Program-made: the position numbers and the translations under genes
Assembly: GCA_027919835.1 (NCBI GenBank)
Contig: JANVFP010000038.1
Span: 62,001 to 126,000, forward strand
Length of the DNA: 64,000 nucleotides
From: Lentinula raphanica
Lineage: Eukaryota > Basidiomycota > Agaricomycetes > Agaricales > Omphalotaceae
Direction: 5' to 3'
Part shown: piece by piece, positions 31,346 through 43,172 of the stretch
Layout of the letters: every line of letters starts with the position of its first letter
How positions within the stretch are numbered: position 1 is the first letter of the stretch
The notes under the pieces: generated by a model
What the model was told of the DNA's origin: nothing
What the model saw: only the letters and a program-made list of their open reading frames with translations
Database searches by the model: none

Positions 31346-32099
31346 GACGGTCAAATATATAAAGTAACCGTGGCACACGGTTTGGTGCTCGCGAAGGAAG
31401 CATATATCCTAGTTTATTACACACTAGACAAACACTGCAGGGATTGGCCCATTTAATTGCAGCTGAAAGGATGATTATATGAGGAGGTTAAGTACAAAAA
31501 CATGGCACTGGATATTGAAAATAATCACCTCGAGATTAGATTGATTATATCAAGAGGTAATTCAGACTTTCCGCGCCCTCACCCAGGACCACCATACTTG
31601 CTGCGAGGAAATTTTGAAAAACCATGGAAAAAACGTGCTGATCATTTTTGGTAAATATTGTACTAAACCTCCCAATAACCGCTGAACAGAAACCGGCTCA
31701 TCCCCGCAGTGAAATGAATACATGATTAAGGAGCTACACAGAGCGGCAAAATCCTGAATGCGCCTCCAAACATTGCCTACCTGCATCTCGGTATGTATGG
31801 ATCCTTCCACCCATGTTAGTGTCTATCAACGAGGCATGATTAGGTATAGTAATAAGCTCTCAAAGTTTGGAAGATGGCCGAAAGAAATTTTAGTAATATC
31901 GTCGAAAGGAAAAGGGTAACGGCGAGATACACTTATTGCACTCAATGCATCTTGGAAAGCTTTAGAACAGCTTCCAAGCGAATGAAATGAGCGACCACCT
32001 CAAGTGAGTAGAAACGCAAGGAAACAAGGAACACACTGGCCCAAGGGCAGGGAGGAAATGAGGAAGAGGTGTTGGGCCATGCAGCGAGAAATGAGGAAA
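31346..32099. other. intergenic, no gene recognised
   Basis: Short open frames only; leads into the repeat arrays. Confidence 0.5.
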
Positions 32100-32520
32100 C
32101 GAAAATGTGATGGGCAACGGGGAAACAAGGAATGCAATGCACCACGGGAATGAGGAATGCAGCATGCCCCGGCCCACAGGAAACAAAGAATACCATGGGC
32201 AGCAGGAAAGTGAGGAATACAATGGGAATGAGGGAACAAGGAGCAACACAGTTAACGGGCAAGGAGGATATCAGGAACACAATGGCAATGAGAGAACAAG
32301 GAAATGAGGAACAGCACCACAGGTAACGGGAAACATGAGAATGAGGAGCGAGGAACGACCTGGAATGACACCACCGGTAATGGGAAACATGAGAACGGGG
32401 AGCGAGGAATGACACCACTGGTCCCGAAAGAAATGAGAACGAGGAGTGAGGAATGACACCACTGGTAATGGGCAACACAGAAACAGGGAATGCAAAGGCA
32501 ACCAGCGAATGAGGAAACGA
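32100..32520. repeat. irregular purine-rich repeat array
   Basis: About four copies of a unit of roughly 55 bp with cores ggaatgacaccac(c/t)ggtaatggg and aacatgagaacgaggagcgagg at 32330-32480, preceded by looser aacaaggaa / gaatgaggaa repeats. One strand is strongly purine-rich. Confidence 0.7.
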
Positions 32521-32754
32521 AGGAAAAGACAAGAACGAGATATCAGTTTACCTCAGGATAAGATAAAACTCGAACAGTCACATCCAGTCATCAAGACAAC
32601 ACTCACCCAATTATCACTCAGAGTCTTTGAGTCATATCAAGAGTTTTGGGAAGTGCTCTTCTAACAAATGACTTGATCAAAGGGAAGAATTCATTGGATA
32701 GATCCCTACAAATCCAAAGTTTCCAGGGCTTAAAGGAAACCGAATGAAAGGAGG

Positions 32755-33440
32755 ACCGGTGACAGGGAAAGGAAAGAGGTAACAGGGAAACACAACAGAT
32801 AACAGGGAAACACAATGTCAATAGGGAACGGGGAAACGCAACGGGAAACGGGTAATGGGGAAACGCGACCAGGTAACACTCGGAGAAACGCGACCAGGTA
32901 ACACTCGGAGAAACACGACCAGGTAACGGGAAAAAGCAACGGGTAATGAGGAAATGCAATGGGTAACGGGGAAACACGACAGGTAAAGGAGAAGTGCGAC
33001 AGGTAACGGGGAAACACGACAGGTAACAGGGAAACACGACAGGTAACGGGAAAACGTGACAGGTAACAGGGAAACACGACAGGTCATGGGGAAACGCGAC
33101 AGGTAACGGGAAAACGCGACAGGTCATGGGGAAACGCAAGAGGTAATGGGGAAACGCAAGAGGTAATGGGGAAACGCGAGAGGTAACGGGGAAACGCAAT
33201 GGGTAACGGAGAAATGCAACCAGTAATGAGGAAACGCAACCGGTAACGGAGAAACGCAATGGGTAATGAGGAAATGCAACGGGTAACAGGGAAACGCAAC
33301 GGGTAACGGGGAAACGCAACGGATAACGGGGAAACGTAACGGATAACGGGGAAACGCAACGGGTACCAGGGAAACGCAACGGGTAATAGCTATAATGGGG
33401 AAGCGCAACGGGTAACGGGCAATGCAACAGATAACGAGGG
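32755..33440. repeat. 20-bp minisatellite, about 33 units
   Basis: Head-to-tail copies of a 20-bp unit close to ggtaacggggaaacgcaacg. Units differ by a few bases and occasional indels. Because 20 is not a multiple of 3, the open frames seen across it on the minus strand all spell the same kind of Phe/Pro/Val/Cys repeat and are not taken as genes. Confidence 0.9.
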
Positions 33441-35253
33441 ACCAGAATCGATGAAGCCCCTTCCCAATGAGCAATATTTGGTGCCAGATCAGATATGGCG
33501 GGAAGAGATCCTTCTCAACACAAGAGTTGATTGAGAAAGGGCATCCGGAAGACTCTTTCCGGTCCTGCAAAGCCGTTTATCTGGACACTGGACCGACTCG
33601 GCAGCAATGAGCGGCGTAGAGGGTATCTATCGAGTGTTGGGTGTTCCCCGTAATGGAGGAGTATCGATCAGTTAAGACTTGGCTTGGTCAATAGCTAGAC
33701 AAAGACAGGGTGCCGTGAACCTTCCGGGACGCGTGACAAAATGCAAGATGAGGTAGATAAGGGCTGATAGATAATACACTCGAACCCTCGGATGTGACAC
33801 CACCGAAAAGAAAACGAGGTGAATGGATGAGATAGCCTCAGATAGGCGATGCTGGCTGCCATCGAAGAGTCAGCTGCTATACTGCTGGAAAACCTAGGTG
33901 TCGACAGCAACACCCTGGGAACGACCTGCACTATCGAGTGTCTGAGAAACCATGGAAAGGGAGCGGGAACCATGGAAGGGGAGAGGAAAGGATGAATAGG
34001 GCTAGCGAAGGTACCACTAAGAGGGTGGATCTGGACGGTCAACGTCACAGTCAAAAGCCAAAAGACCGTCTGTGCTCGGTGGATACATCTCCTTGTCGCG
34101 GCACATACAATTATATGCCTTCGATATCGAAGTCACTTCCTTTGTTGGTATAGAGTTCACTATTCCCAACGTGGGATGCACAGAGAAGAGGACCATGCTC
34201 TGACTTGAGCTCATGGACTGTATGTCCCCTCTTACCACATCCAATGCGGCAGGGTGGGAGGGAGTAGACGGCGGTGGAAGAGAAAGGGCAGTGTAGGGCA
34301 ATCGGGTACGAAGGGCCAGAGTGAGAAGCATACGACGATGCAGGTTTATGAGTGAACGACCAAGGCAGAGGAGAGAAGGGCCATCCATATCTCTCGTCCA
34401 TCTTCTCAAGCCATCTTCATTGTCTCCTCTACCTACTTCCTTTGCAGAATCCTCAGAACGCGAGGAGCATAAACGCATGTACTTTGAGTTTATTCGGGGA
34501 CCAGAATCCTGCCAGGTTGCCTTCGTCATCTAACAGCCGATCTTCTGCTGGCTCGAAATCTGGATCCGGAGTCTTTGTTCGTTTGATGTTCTGGCCTGCG
34601 GGTTCATCCTATGTGGATACCCTAGGACGTAGTTCCTCCTCTAATTGGTCCAGCTCTGCATACTTAGATCAGAGTCCAACCAACCCTCGACCGATATCTT
34701 CTTCAGCCTAGCGTACTACACTGGTGCTGCTCGCGTACGATGAGTTTGATACGACGTGTCCAAAGATTGCTAAAAGAGTGGGCTTAGTCCTGGATACTTC
34801 AGAGGATTGAGCTATGGAAAATTCTGTCGTCAAGTTGAAGAAATAAGCTCGCTGTATGCAGAGGCGATGAGAGTTCGGATGCAAAGAGTTAAGCGCTCAA
34901 GCGAACTCTCACGCCTCTATTTCGCTTATCCTCCGATAGGCTACACCTATCTCGGACTATCGCGCGTGCAAGTAAGTAGTATCAGCAACAATACTCATAT
35001 AACGAAAACGATGGATAGAAAACAATCTCCAAATAGGCGGTTACCGTTCTACAAAGTAATCGAAATAACCGAGTGAAACCGTGACGATAGTCAACAAAAT
35101 ACGGATACTAGGATTTACTAGTGACTACTATGATCAGTCAGTTCAAAGTTGTCACTGTGTAAATCGATTGAAACTGAACTTACATTTGAGTAGAACAACA
35201 GGAGAATTCCACTCATGAACAGCTGAATAGAACGGCGACCACGACAAGGTGAC
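33441..35253. other. 1.8-kb region without a recognised gene
   Basis: Several overlapping open frames of 100-170 codons exist on the minus strand (33695-34054, 34017-34529) but they overlap each other, are low in complexity and match nothing I know. Possibly decayed coding or transposon sequence. Confidence 0.4.
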
Positions 35254-36499
35254 CTAGCGAGAGGGCCCGGGCACACTTGCTTCTCCTTTCCTTCTCCTCC
35301 TGTCTGCTGTTCTTGCTGCATCGACCGCCGCCTTGGTGGCCAATATTCTCTCTCTGTTCTTCATATAGTAACGTGTTCTTGAGTCATTCATCTGCTTTTT
35401 GCTCTTCACCAACGATTCAAGACCACCTTTCCAGACGATCTCCCATTCTGAAAGAGTGGACGATGTTATCGCTTTGACGCTCCTGTGATGAACGTATCCA
35501 GAATCTCTTTCCGACAAGAGTTTCATGAATTTGTTGACGCGAGTCCAAGCGACACAATACTTCGGCAGCTTCTTCGGATTTCCTTTGGCTACCAGACCAA
35601 CGAGCCAGGGGGGTGGTTCATCATTCGATTTCGAAGCAAGTTCGTGTATCTCCGAGAGGGCTTTCTTCATCACAGCCTTATTCCGGAAATGAACGACGAC
35701 TCCAGAGAACGACGGGCGAGGTTTCAATTTCAATGATTTCATATTGCTGCCATGGAACATCATCGCTTCTTCACCAACAAGTACTTTCAAGTCTCCTGTC
35801 GACCTTTGATCCTTCGAGCTAGTGATGTATTCTCTTACTTCCAGCCCTAACACACAGTTCGGTATGATTCACACGGAATCCTCATATCGTCGATTTACTC
35901 ACTTGTGGGCGTATTCTCGAGCAATATCCCTTCCCAGGTTTTCAATGTTTCTTCAGTGAGGACTGTCACGGGGTTCTGCAGGCCGGAGTATGACATGGAT
36001 AGGAAAGTCATAATGCCATCAACATATTCCCAAGGAGTACGTTCATCTTGCCCTTCACTGGGCACTAGACTGTGCCGCAGGGAATTGAAGATATACTCCC
36101 CGTGTTCCTTGTTGGCAAAGTACGCGTGACCAAGGGAGATGGACGGTACCCCGCTCGGGAGCCATGAGGTCGACGGCGAAGATGGAGTGCAGATTGGGTT
36201 GGGTTGGAGCTCGAGCCCTACAAAACTGAGGCACAATCTTATGGGCTCCTGTGGGGATTCCGAAGTAGATTTCTGGAGTAGAAGCTCTAGAAGTTCCAAG
36301 GCTATTAATGTGTGGTATGGGGGAGTCATAAAGAGCAGCTCTCACCGTAGCTTACGGGTTCCTGAGGGTCATGCGTTTGCGCGGTACCAGACAGAGCAAC
36401 CACAAAAGTGTTGAGGAAGCAAACAGCGAGCAGAAGGGTACGGGGTAGGTGAAAAGACGACTTGAACGGCTGACGCAAATCGAAAGGGGGCCCGACCAT
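35254..36499 (-). CDS. C2: intact C-family secreted or anchored protein, 368 aa, 3 exons
   Basis: Exons 36499-36356, 36272-35903 and 35846-35254. Exon 1 is a signal peptide or anchor with a long N region (RTLLLAVCFLNTFVVALSG). Exon 2 contains PSISLGHAYFANKEHGEYIF and WEYVDGIMTFL...LTEETLKTWEGILL, which parallel the SLHIGDQYFG and YWRSLDDVMERL...EEAMKTWKKEL repeats of C1. Exon 3 begins LEVREYITSSKDQRSTGDLK, has the TG-D/E-LxVLVGE pattern shared with C1 exon 4, and ends with a basic tail (ARTADRRRRKGEASVPGPSR). I recognise no named domain; role unknown. Only full open copy of the family here. Confidence 0.65.
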
Positions 36500-36974
36500 G
36501 GTTTGGCGAGATGAATACGGTGACAATGGTTGAATTACTAGTAAATAGTAGGGAGTCGGGACTGAGAACTAGATTGACCAGCAGATCTAGGACCCTTGAA
36601 GGCAAATTCTACCATGAATATCAGCGTGCATGTTCTGGAGAGCAGCGAGTGTTGCGCACCAGTGTTGCTCGGTTCGAATGGAAAGCAAAATTGTGGTAAC
36701 AAAGGGGAAGAGAAATCAGAGAGCCTGATATGATATAAATCGCAGTTTCACTTTAGCACTGCCATACTGACTCTACTTCCAGGAGAACCCCGGCAAAAAC
36801 TCGAAACATTGGATCATGCGCATGCTAATCATCAAGAGGAAGGAAGAAAATTAGACGGCTTATTCGAGAACATCATAAAGTAAATAAATCAGAGGACATT
36901 TACTTCGCTCTAGCCTCTGATGGTAGGTCACTTGAAAAATAGACATGAAAAAAAGACTGTCATGTATTCATTAT
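36500..36974. other. intergenic upstream of C2
   Basis: No element recognised apart from an A-run that serves as T-run terminator for the tRNA on the minus strand (about 36949-36957). Confidence 0.5.
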
Positions 36975-37066
36975 AGCCCACCGCGAGGGTCGAACTCGCA
37001 GCCTTCAGATTAATCCGCCTCTTAGTTGTAAAAGTCTGACGCTCTATCCGATTGAGCTAGGCGGGC
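36975..37066 (-). tRNA. tRNA-Lys (anticodon UUU) with an 18-nt intron
   Basis: The exons are identical to the tRNA-Lys(CUU) at 24789-24881 except for the first anticodon base. Anticodon stem TCAGA/TCTGA, loop CT-TTT-A-A; intron 37028-37011 one base after the anticodon, unrelated in sequence to the other intron. A T run follows about 20-25 nt downstream. Confidence 0.9.
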
Positions 37067-37167
37067 AATAATGTCGAATACATTCATAACATACATAACG
37101 GTTAGTATTCCGTGTTTGTTCTCGCAATACTATAGTATCCAGTAACACCTTCCTACTACATGTTCCA

Positions 37168-39810
37168 TTACTCTTCCCAACCCCCAAGACCCAGCTCCCT
37201 ATCCCTCTTTGCCCTCTTCATCGCCTTCCTCATCTCCTCCCCCATCGCCAACCACTCTCCTACCCCTCCGACCCTCTCCACCAACTCCTCCTCCCACCTC
37301 TCCTCCAACTCCTCCTTCTCCTCTTTATCCTTCTTCTCCCATTCCATCTCCTTCCGCGTCTTCTTCCGAGGCGGAGGCGCAGGAGGAAGTGGAGGAGGCG
37401 TACGTCGATTCGGGTGCAGAGGTGCGATTCGGGAGAGAAAGGTCCGGGAGGATTTGAGGTAGGGAGAGTATGCGGTTCGACCTCCGCTTCCGGTTATACT
37501 TCCGTTCTCGGTTGGGTCTCCTGTGTCTTTACCTTTACTCCCGCCAGCGATACTTCTGCCTCTGGGCATCGGACTCTTGAATTGTGAGTTTGGCATGGAA
37601 TTGACTCGTCGAATGAGGTCGGACATTGGCGTTGACTTGCGCGCGGATTTGGGTGCGATGGTGTAGCGGGAGACGAGCGTAGGGTATTTGAGTTGCTTTT
37701 GGTCTGTAGCGGGTGTCGGGGGCTTTGACGAATTTGATGTGGATGCTATATGTGCTTGAGGTACAGGTGTTTGTGGGATGGCCACGGAAGGTGAAATATT
37801 TTCCTGCGTTTCCAGATTATTGGAGTTAACATACAGTGTAGCGATATTCGAAGCGAACCCTACCTTCGCACTCGAGTTGAATGATCTGCCATCCTCAGCA
37901 AGATCGTCTTCATCTTCAGATACCACTCTCTTACCAGGTTTCGATTTCGATTTCGGTTTTGACCTTGTCCCCTTCGAGTTTGTCGATGTCGATGTCGATA
38001 TCTCCAGCTCGCCCTCGCTTCCATTCATTTCCAACTCATCTTCGTCGTCCGAGAATACCACTCTGGCGTTCTTCCCCTTGCTATCTTTCTTCTTCCTACT
38101 TGATGTATGTGTAGTCGCTTTGTTTGTGCTAGCCTTCATTTGCTCGTTTCTGCCGTTATTTGAGACGTCCACATCCGCGTTACCGCTAGTTTCCACGTCC
38201 ACGTCGCTTCTACGCGGCTTCTTTCTCGGCGCCTGGGCATGATCCACATATGCTTCCCCGAAAGGGTCATCCTCGTGTCGATCTCGAGCTCGTTTACTCG
38301 TAGGTGAACTACGTTGACGCTCGGGTTGGGGTGAAGGAGGGATCGTTATTGTAGACAGTAGCATTTCGTTGACGTCCTGGTCATCATGTTCCAGGTCTAT
38401 GAGATGGGAAGTTCGGGATGAAGCTGAAGTGTGGAGTGGCGCTTTCCCTTTCCCTTTGACTTGTGTAGACGAACTATCGCTTGCTTTCGCCGTCGACGAT
38501 AATTTCTCCTACAATAAGAAGAGATGGTTAGTGGGCGGAATGTTCCAGCGAATTTGAGAGGCGTAGACGGTTGGAACAGTTGATACTAACCTGTGCTTTA
38601 TCTTTGCCCTTTGATTTCCCTTTTGCCTTCTTGCCTTTCGGCTCTTCTCCAGTCCAGTCCTCGTCATCCATCATAAGCTCATCTTCGTCATCTATCTGTT
38701 TCTTCTTCTTCGTTCGTGATTTCCTTGCCTTCGTCGAAGGAACAGGCGGTGGAGGCATAGAGACTGCTGCTATGACTTTCGTCGTTGTCGTACTTCTAGA
38801 AACACCATCATTCGCATTGCTCCCAGGAATATCATTCATATCATTCATCTCGAAAGGCGAAGAAGATGGATCTGCGAAGAACGGTGGTGGTGGCGGTGGG
38901 AGCATGTCCATGTCCGAGTCCGTGTGGCTTTTACGAGCGGCGTACGAAGTGGAAGCGGAAGTCGATGATGAAGGAGGGTTGGGTAGGGTCTCGATGCCTG
39001 GGATATCATCGAACAACTCCGAAGGAGTTGACATTGGTGGATCGGAAGGAGGGAGGGCAGACGAATCATAGAGATTCCGGGGTATTGCAGAAGAAGTGGA
39101 GACCATGGGTAAAGCAAAGGAGAGGGACATGTCAGCGTCGGATTCTAGTATTGGTGAAGGAGGCCTGATATGAGTACTAGGTTTAGCAGTAGCAGAGGAG
39201 GCTTTCTTCGTGTTCTTCTTCTCCGCCGTCGTTTTCTTGGGTTTCTTGGGCTTTTTTGCAGGACGCAGAGCGAGCTCATCATCAGAGGACAATTCGATGA
39301 TTTCAGGAGAATAGGCAGGTACAGGGGGTTCTATGCTGTTGTGAATAATCTCACTGTTCCGTTTCCGCATCTTGGCTCGATCAGCGATGCTCAGTGTCAT
39401 ATCGACAGGTTCGATATTGCTTGTGGAAGAGAAGGAGTCGTAGAAGCTGTCTCCGGAAGCTGTTGGGCGAATAGTCTTTGGCAAAGGCCTGGGCTTGGGT
39501 CGAGATCGAGAGGAAGAGGTGTTGGTGTCGATAGTCGATGTAGCATGAGCATTAGCGATAGAAGGGGCGGAGAAGTTAGAGATTGTATCTCTTGTTGGCA
39601 GTTTATTCGTAGAGAAATCAGATATCCTCGACACATCGGCCGACGTAGGAGTTGACGCAGCAGGAGCATTGGTGGTAGGGGCTTGGGCAGCAGGTTTTAC
39701 TGGAATAAAGTCAGAGTCAGCATTTCGAAGCGACAGCTCTCGAACGTACCTGGAGGCCCAAATAATTCATCTTCGCCCTCACTGTCCGCTATGATCTCCT
39801 CTTCGTACAT
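37168..39810 (-). CDS. large disordered, probably nuclear protein, 836 aa, 3 exons
   Basis: Exons 39810-39750, 39699-38591 and 38508-37168; the phases agree. It starts MYEEEIIADSEGEDELFGPP. Most of the chain is low in complexity with many nuclear-localisation-like patches (RPAKKPKKPKKTT, KGKKAKGKSKGKDK, RKKPRRSDVD), a proline run (LPPPPPPFF) and acidic islands (DDEDELMMDDEDW). The most structured part is C-terminal: TLVSRYTIAPKSARKSTPMS, YSPYLKSSRTFLSRIAPLHP, a PPPLPPAPPP run and a Glu/Lys-rich helix ending WEEELVERVGGVGEWLAMGE. That terminal part looks conserved among Agaricomycete proteins in my memory, but I cannot name a family. It could be a chromatin or repair scaffold; this is inference. 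Confidence 0.65.
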
Positions 39811-40444
39811 CTTTTCGCTGGGAACGAGCCTCGAGGACGACGTGCTTTACAAAGAGTTGAATCAACCGCGTCAACGGCCCGGAACGCGATTGTGCGTGGA
39901 CACGTGGGTCGCGATGCTATTTATGATGACTAAGCAGCCCCGTTCCGAGTTCGTTCCTCTTTTTCCCGCGTTCGCGTCGTCGCTTGTTATTTGCCTACCG
40001 CAATGATTGCCCCCACTGAGATCGGCGCTGGTCCCTGGTCTTCCTGGTAGTTCCTGCCGAGAATCCACCCGAGAGGTCAGAGGACAGAGTTCAATATTCA
40101 CCTTCTGGTTCTCCGGATCACCGCAACAAATCCAGAACACACTCGCAAGGGCCTCTAGGTACTTCCCTACGTGCTGGGCCAATGACGGTTCAGGTTAATC
40201 TCCGCCGTACTCGCTGTTTGCTTCGGTGTCTGAGCAATGGCCCTCGTTCCCGCTTGCAAGTTCGCCATGCATATTAGGTTTGCATCATCCTTCTCGGATC
40301 ACACCAAAGAGTGCAGGCTAGTTAAATCTTGGAGTGTGCGTCACGACAAACTCACCGGACTATTCTCTTTCTACCCTCATCTGACACAAATCTACTCTAC
40401 CTCGGTAGCTACCAGCAGGAACTTCAATCAACAACACGATCACC
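39811..40444. other. divergent promoter region
   Basis: Upstream of both the disordered protein and the first BTB gene. No specific element recognised. Confidence 0.5.
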
Positions 40445-41293
40445 ATGGAAGAAACGATCCGGACGAGTAACCTTTGTGCGTGTTCAGATTGTATGATCAA
40501 TGACCAGCTGTTAACGCTCAAATACAACATCGCAGTCCAGGCGCAGGATGCTGACGTAGTCATACGATCCTCCGACGACGTCGATTTCTACCTACATAAA
40601 AAGAACCTTGAATGTGCCACCGGAGGGTTCCCGCCTGCAGACACACCTTCTAACCTCAAGGACGTCGTGCGTCTCACCGAGACAGCAAACATCTTGGAGA
40701 TGTTGTTCACCTGCATATATCCTCGTCCATTTCCATCATTGCAAACCTTGGACTTCGACACGTTCATGCTCCTCGTCGAAGCGGCGGAGAAATATCAATT
40801 CTTCGGGATGATCTGTGCATGCAGGCTTCATATGAAGTACGTTGTATTTTGCTACCTGTCAGCAATATCGGTCAAATGACGAAATGACGGTGTATTCTTG
40901 TCTGCAGAGAGATTCTATACCCGACAGATTCTGATTTTAACACCAACTACACTTTGAAACAAGACTTGCACTCGAAGAGGATGCAGCTGTTGCAGTTTGC
41001 TATCAGACACGACGTTCAGGACCTCATTGAGGAACTCCGAGTGATCTTGGTCAATATCCCACTGTCGGATATGATAGAGATTCTACCGCCTCGTATATAC
41101 ATGCCATGGGTATGAGCAACGTTGCTTTGATACTAACGATATTGAACTGACGTTACTCTTTCAGAGTCTCTATCGGGAACAGAAGCTATTAGAGAGACTC
41201 AAAGGCAACGAAGAGCTATCCGTCTCAAAACCAAAGCGGCCGGAGATTTTGAACGTCAAACGACGAAACCAAGTGATTGCAATCAATTTTTAA
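40445..41293 (+). CDS. BTB1: BTB/POZ-domain protein, 220 aa, 4 exons
   Basis: Exons 40445-40475, 40536-40836, 40908-41109 and 41165-41293. The BTB/POZ core reads QAQDADVVIRSSDDVDFYLH, KKNLECATGGFPP, TANILEMLFTCIYPRPFPSL and FDTFMLLVEAAEKYQFFGMI, typical of the expanded Agaricomycete BTB family (dimerisation and protein-interaction role; partner unknown). After the domain come a helical segment (HSKRMQLLQFAIRHDVQDLI) and a short basic tail. First of three tandem paralogs with the same four-exon structure; exon 2 is exactly 301 nt in all three. Confidence 0.85.
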
Positions 41294-41763
41294 GGTGCGT
41301 TTAGGTTTAGGGTTTGGAGGGACAACAAAAGTCAGTGCTTATGAGGACTCGCTATGCAGATCTGTACATTGACGGCTTATCCTGAGACTGCGTATGAAGA
41401 TAACTGTTCGCCTCATAGACGTTTTAATGCAGCTCAGAGTTGCAAGTTAACACAGCTTCGAATATAGCGGTCGACCTTTTTTTCTTACGGTGTGTGCTAT
41501 GCAGTTAATGAGCAGCATTCGTTTCCCTTTTTGCCTTTCATTGTGAATCTGTTTTTCCCCTGAGGTTCGTACTGCAGGTCCTAGGCTTGCTGTTGAGCTG
41601 GTAAGTAGTATCAACCAGTAGGGGAGGCCTACTGGAAAGCCCTTAGTGCCTTCGGACTCAGATAAGGCCCAAACCTGTGCTGACATAACACTTGAATTTG
41701 CTGATACTCCTATTTTCCTATCTTTCTCCCTCTTATCTGAACCACTCACTCTCTCTATACAAC
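41294..41763. other. intergenic BTB1-BTB2
   Basis: No element recognised. Confidence 0.5.
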
Positions 41764-42694
41764 ATGTCCTCGACAACGCCAGAAACGACCGACACCAAGG
41801 CGACGGTCATGGACGAAACAAAGCCGCGAACGAGCAACTCTTGTGCGTACCATCCTTATCCCAATCCCTCATACGTTGCGTTTACATGCAAAACCAAACC
41901 ATAGTCAACGCGCAAGACGCTGATGTTATCATCAAATCGTCCGACGATGTCTATTTTCACCTACACAAGAAAAACATCGACTGCGTCGCCAGAGCTTTTC
42001 CTCATATCGAGACGCCCTCTGGCCTCGATAATGCCGTTTGCCTCCCCGAGACAGCAAACATCTTGGAGATGTTATTCACCTGCATCTATCCCCGCCCGAT
42101 GCCAGCCCTGGACCAACTAGATTGGAACACTTTCATGCTACTCGCCGAAGCGGCAGAAAAGTACAAAGTCTTCGTGTTGACTCATGTATGCAGACTCCAC
42201 ATGAAGTACGTTTCATCTTCCTCATACCAACCAGCGTCGGGGAAGTTTTCTGATTTATAATTATCGTTGTTGTAACTTGATACAGAGACATCCTATCCCC
42301 GACGCCCTCAGGCTTTCCCAACGCCGATCCGAAACAAAAACTGGCGTTGCATTCTAAACGGATGCAACTGTTGAAATTTGCTGCGAAGTACGAAGTTCAG
42401 GACCTCATTGAGGAACTTCAGGTCCTTTTGGTCAATACTCCGTTGTCGCATGTGGTAGAGATTTTACCACCTCACGTATACAAGCACTGGGTGAGTCGCT
42501 TTGTCCTCTCTCTCAAGCCCGTCAGCCCCTAACATGATTCGCTATCCTGGCAGAGCCTTTACCGGGAACAGAAAATACTTCGTGATCTGGCAGACGCCAA
42601 AGCATTGATTGCCGCGATCGAAGCACGGCTGCACACGCTCGAGGCCACACAAGAATCCATGACCAGGCATAGAAAAGTTGCCCGAACCAGTTAG
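41764..42694 (+). CDS. BTB2: BTB/POZ-domain protein, 241 aa, 4 exons
   Basis: Exons 41764-41842, 41905-42205, 42286-42490 and 42554-42694. BTB core: NAQDADVIIKSSDDVYFHLH, TANILEMLFTCIYPRPMPAL and WNTFMLLAEAAEKYKVFVLT. The last exon differs from its paralogs and adds a predicted helix (DAKALIAAIEARLHTLEATQ) in place of the Lys/Arg-rich tail of BTB3. Likely protein-interaction adaptor; partner unknown. Confidence 0.85.
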
Positions 42695-43172
42695 GCTCAT
42701 CAGGGCAAAAGTTTAAAACGACGTCCCCCAAAGCGTCGAAACCCGATAGCAATCAGTAAACGCTAGGCCTAGGAACATAGTGAGCCGGTTGTTAGCAGTG
42801 GTTTTCGTCCTGTAAAGTTCAGCCTTGACTATATATATACAACCAGTGGTTTGTCCTCGAACTGCTACAGTGACTTCGTATCTCCACCTGGCGCCTGAAG
42901 CTGAAGCCCAGCCTCCGCCAATTCAGCAAGATAGGTAGCTTATGGATTCAATGCTAATCATGATCAACGATCAAGCAGGAGCTCTTAGCAGTACTAAGTT
43001 AAGCACCAAAGTCAGTGATGGGTTCCCTAGTATGGAAGAACACCCGTACCAAGTGGCAAGGACGAGCCGGGGGACTTAGGGGTTGTCTTACATAACACAT
43101 TCAGTTTATGTAAATTCCTCTACTCTCTTTCAAGTTTCTCCCTGAACTACAATCGTTCTCTACCGCAGCTAG
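42695..43172. other. intergenic BTB2-BTB3
   Basis: AT-rich 3' flank of BTB2 (tatatatata near 42830) and promoter side of BTB3. No RNA gene accepted here. Confidence 0.5.

Noticed and set aside
32618..33570. Overlapping open frames of up to 269 codons on the minus strand (Phe/Pro/Val/Cys repeats)
   Set aside because: They are translations of a 20-bp minisatellite, equally open in all three frames of one strand; no start context, splice sites or domain.
34017..34529. 170-codon minus-strand open frame
   Set aside because: Overlaps other frames of similar length on the same strand and matches nothing; could be decayed coding DNA but cannot be supported.
42960..43085. Stretch with aagttaagcacc and nearby text that recalls 5S rRNA
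   Set aside because: Beyond that word it does not follow the fungal 5S sequence, and stems could not be paired.
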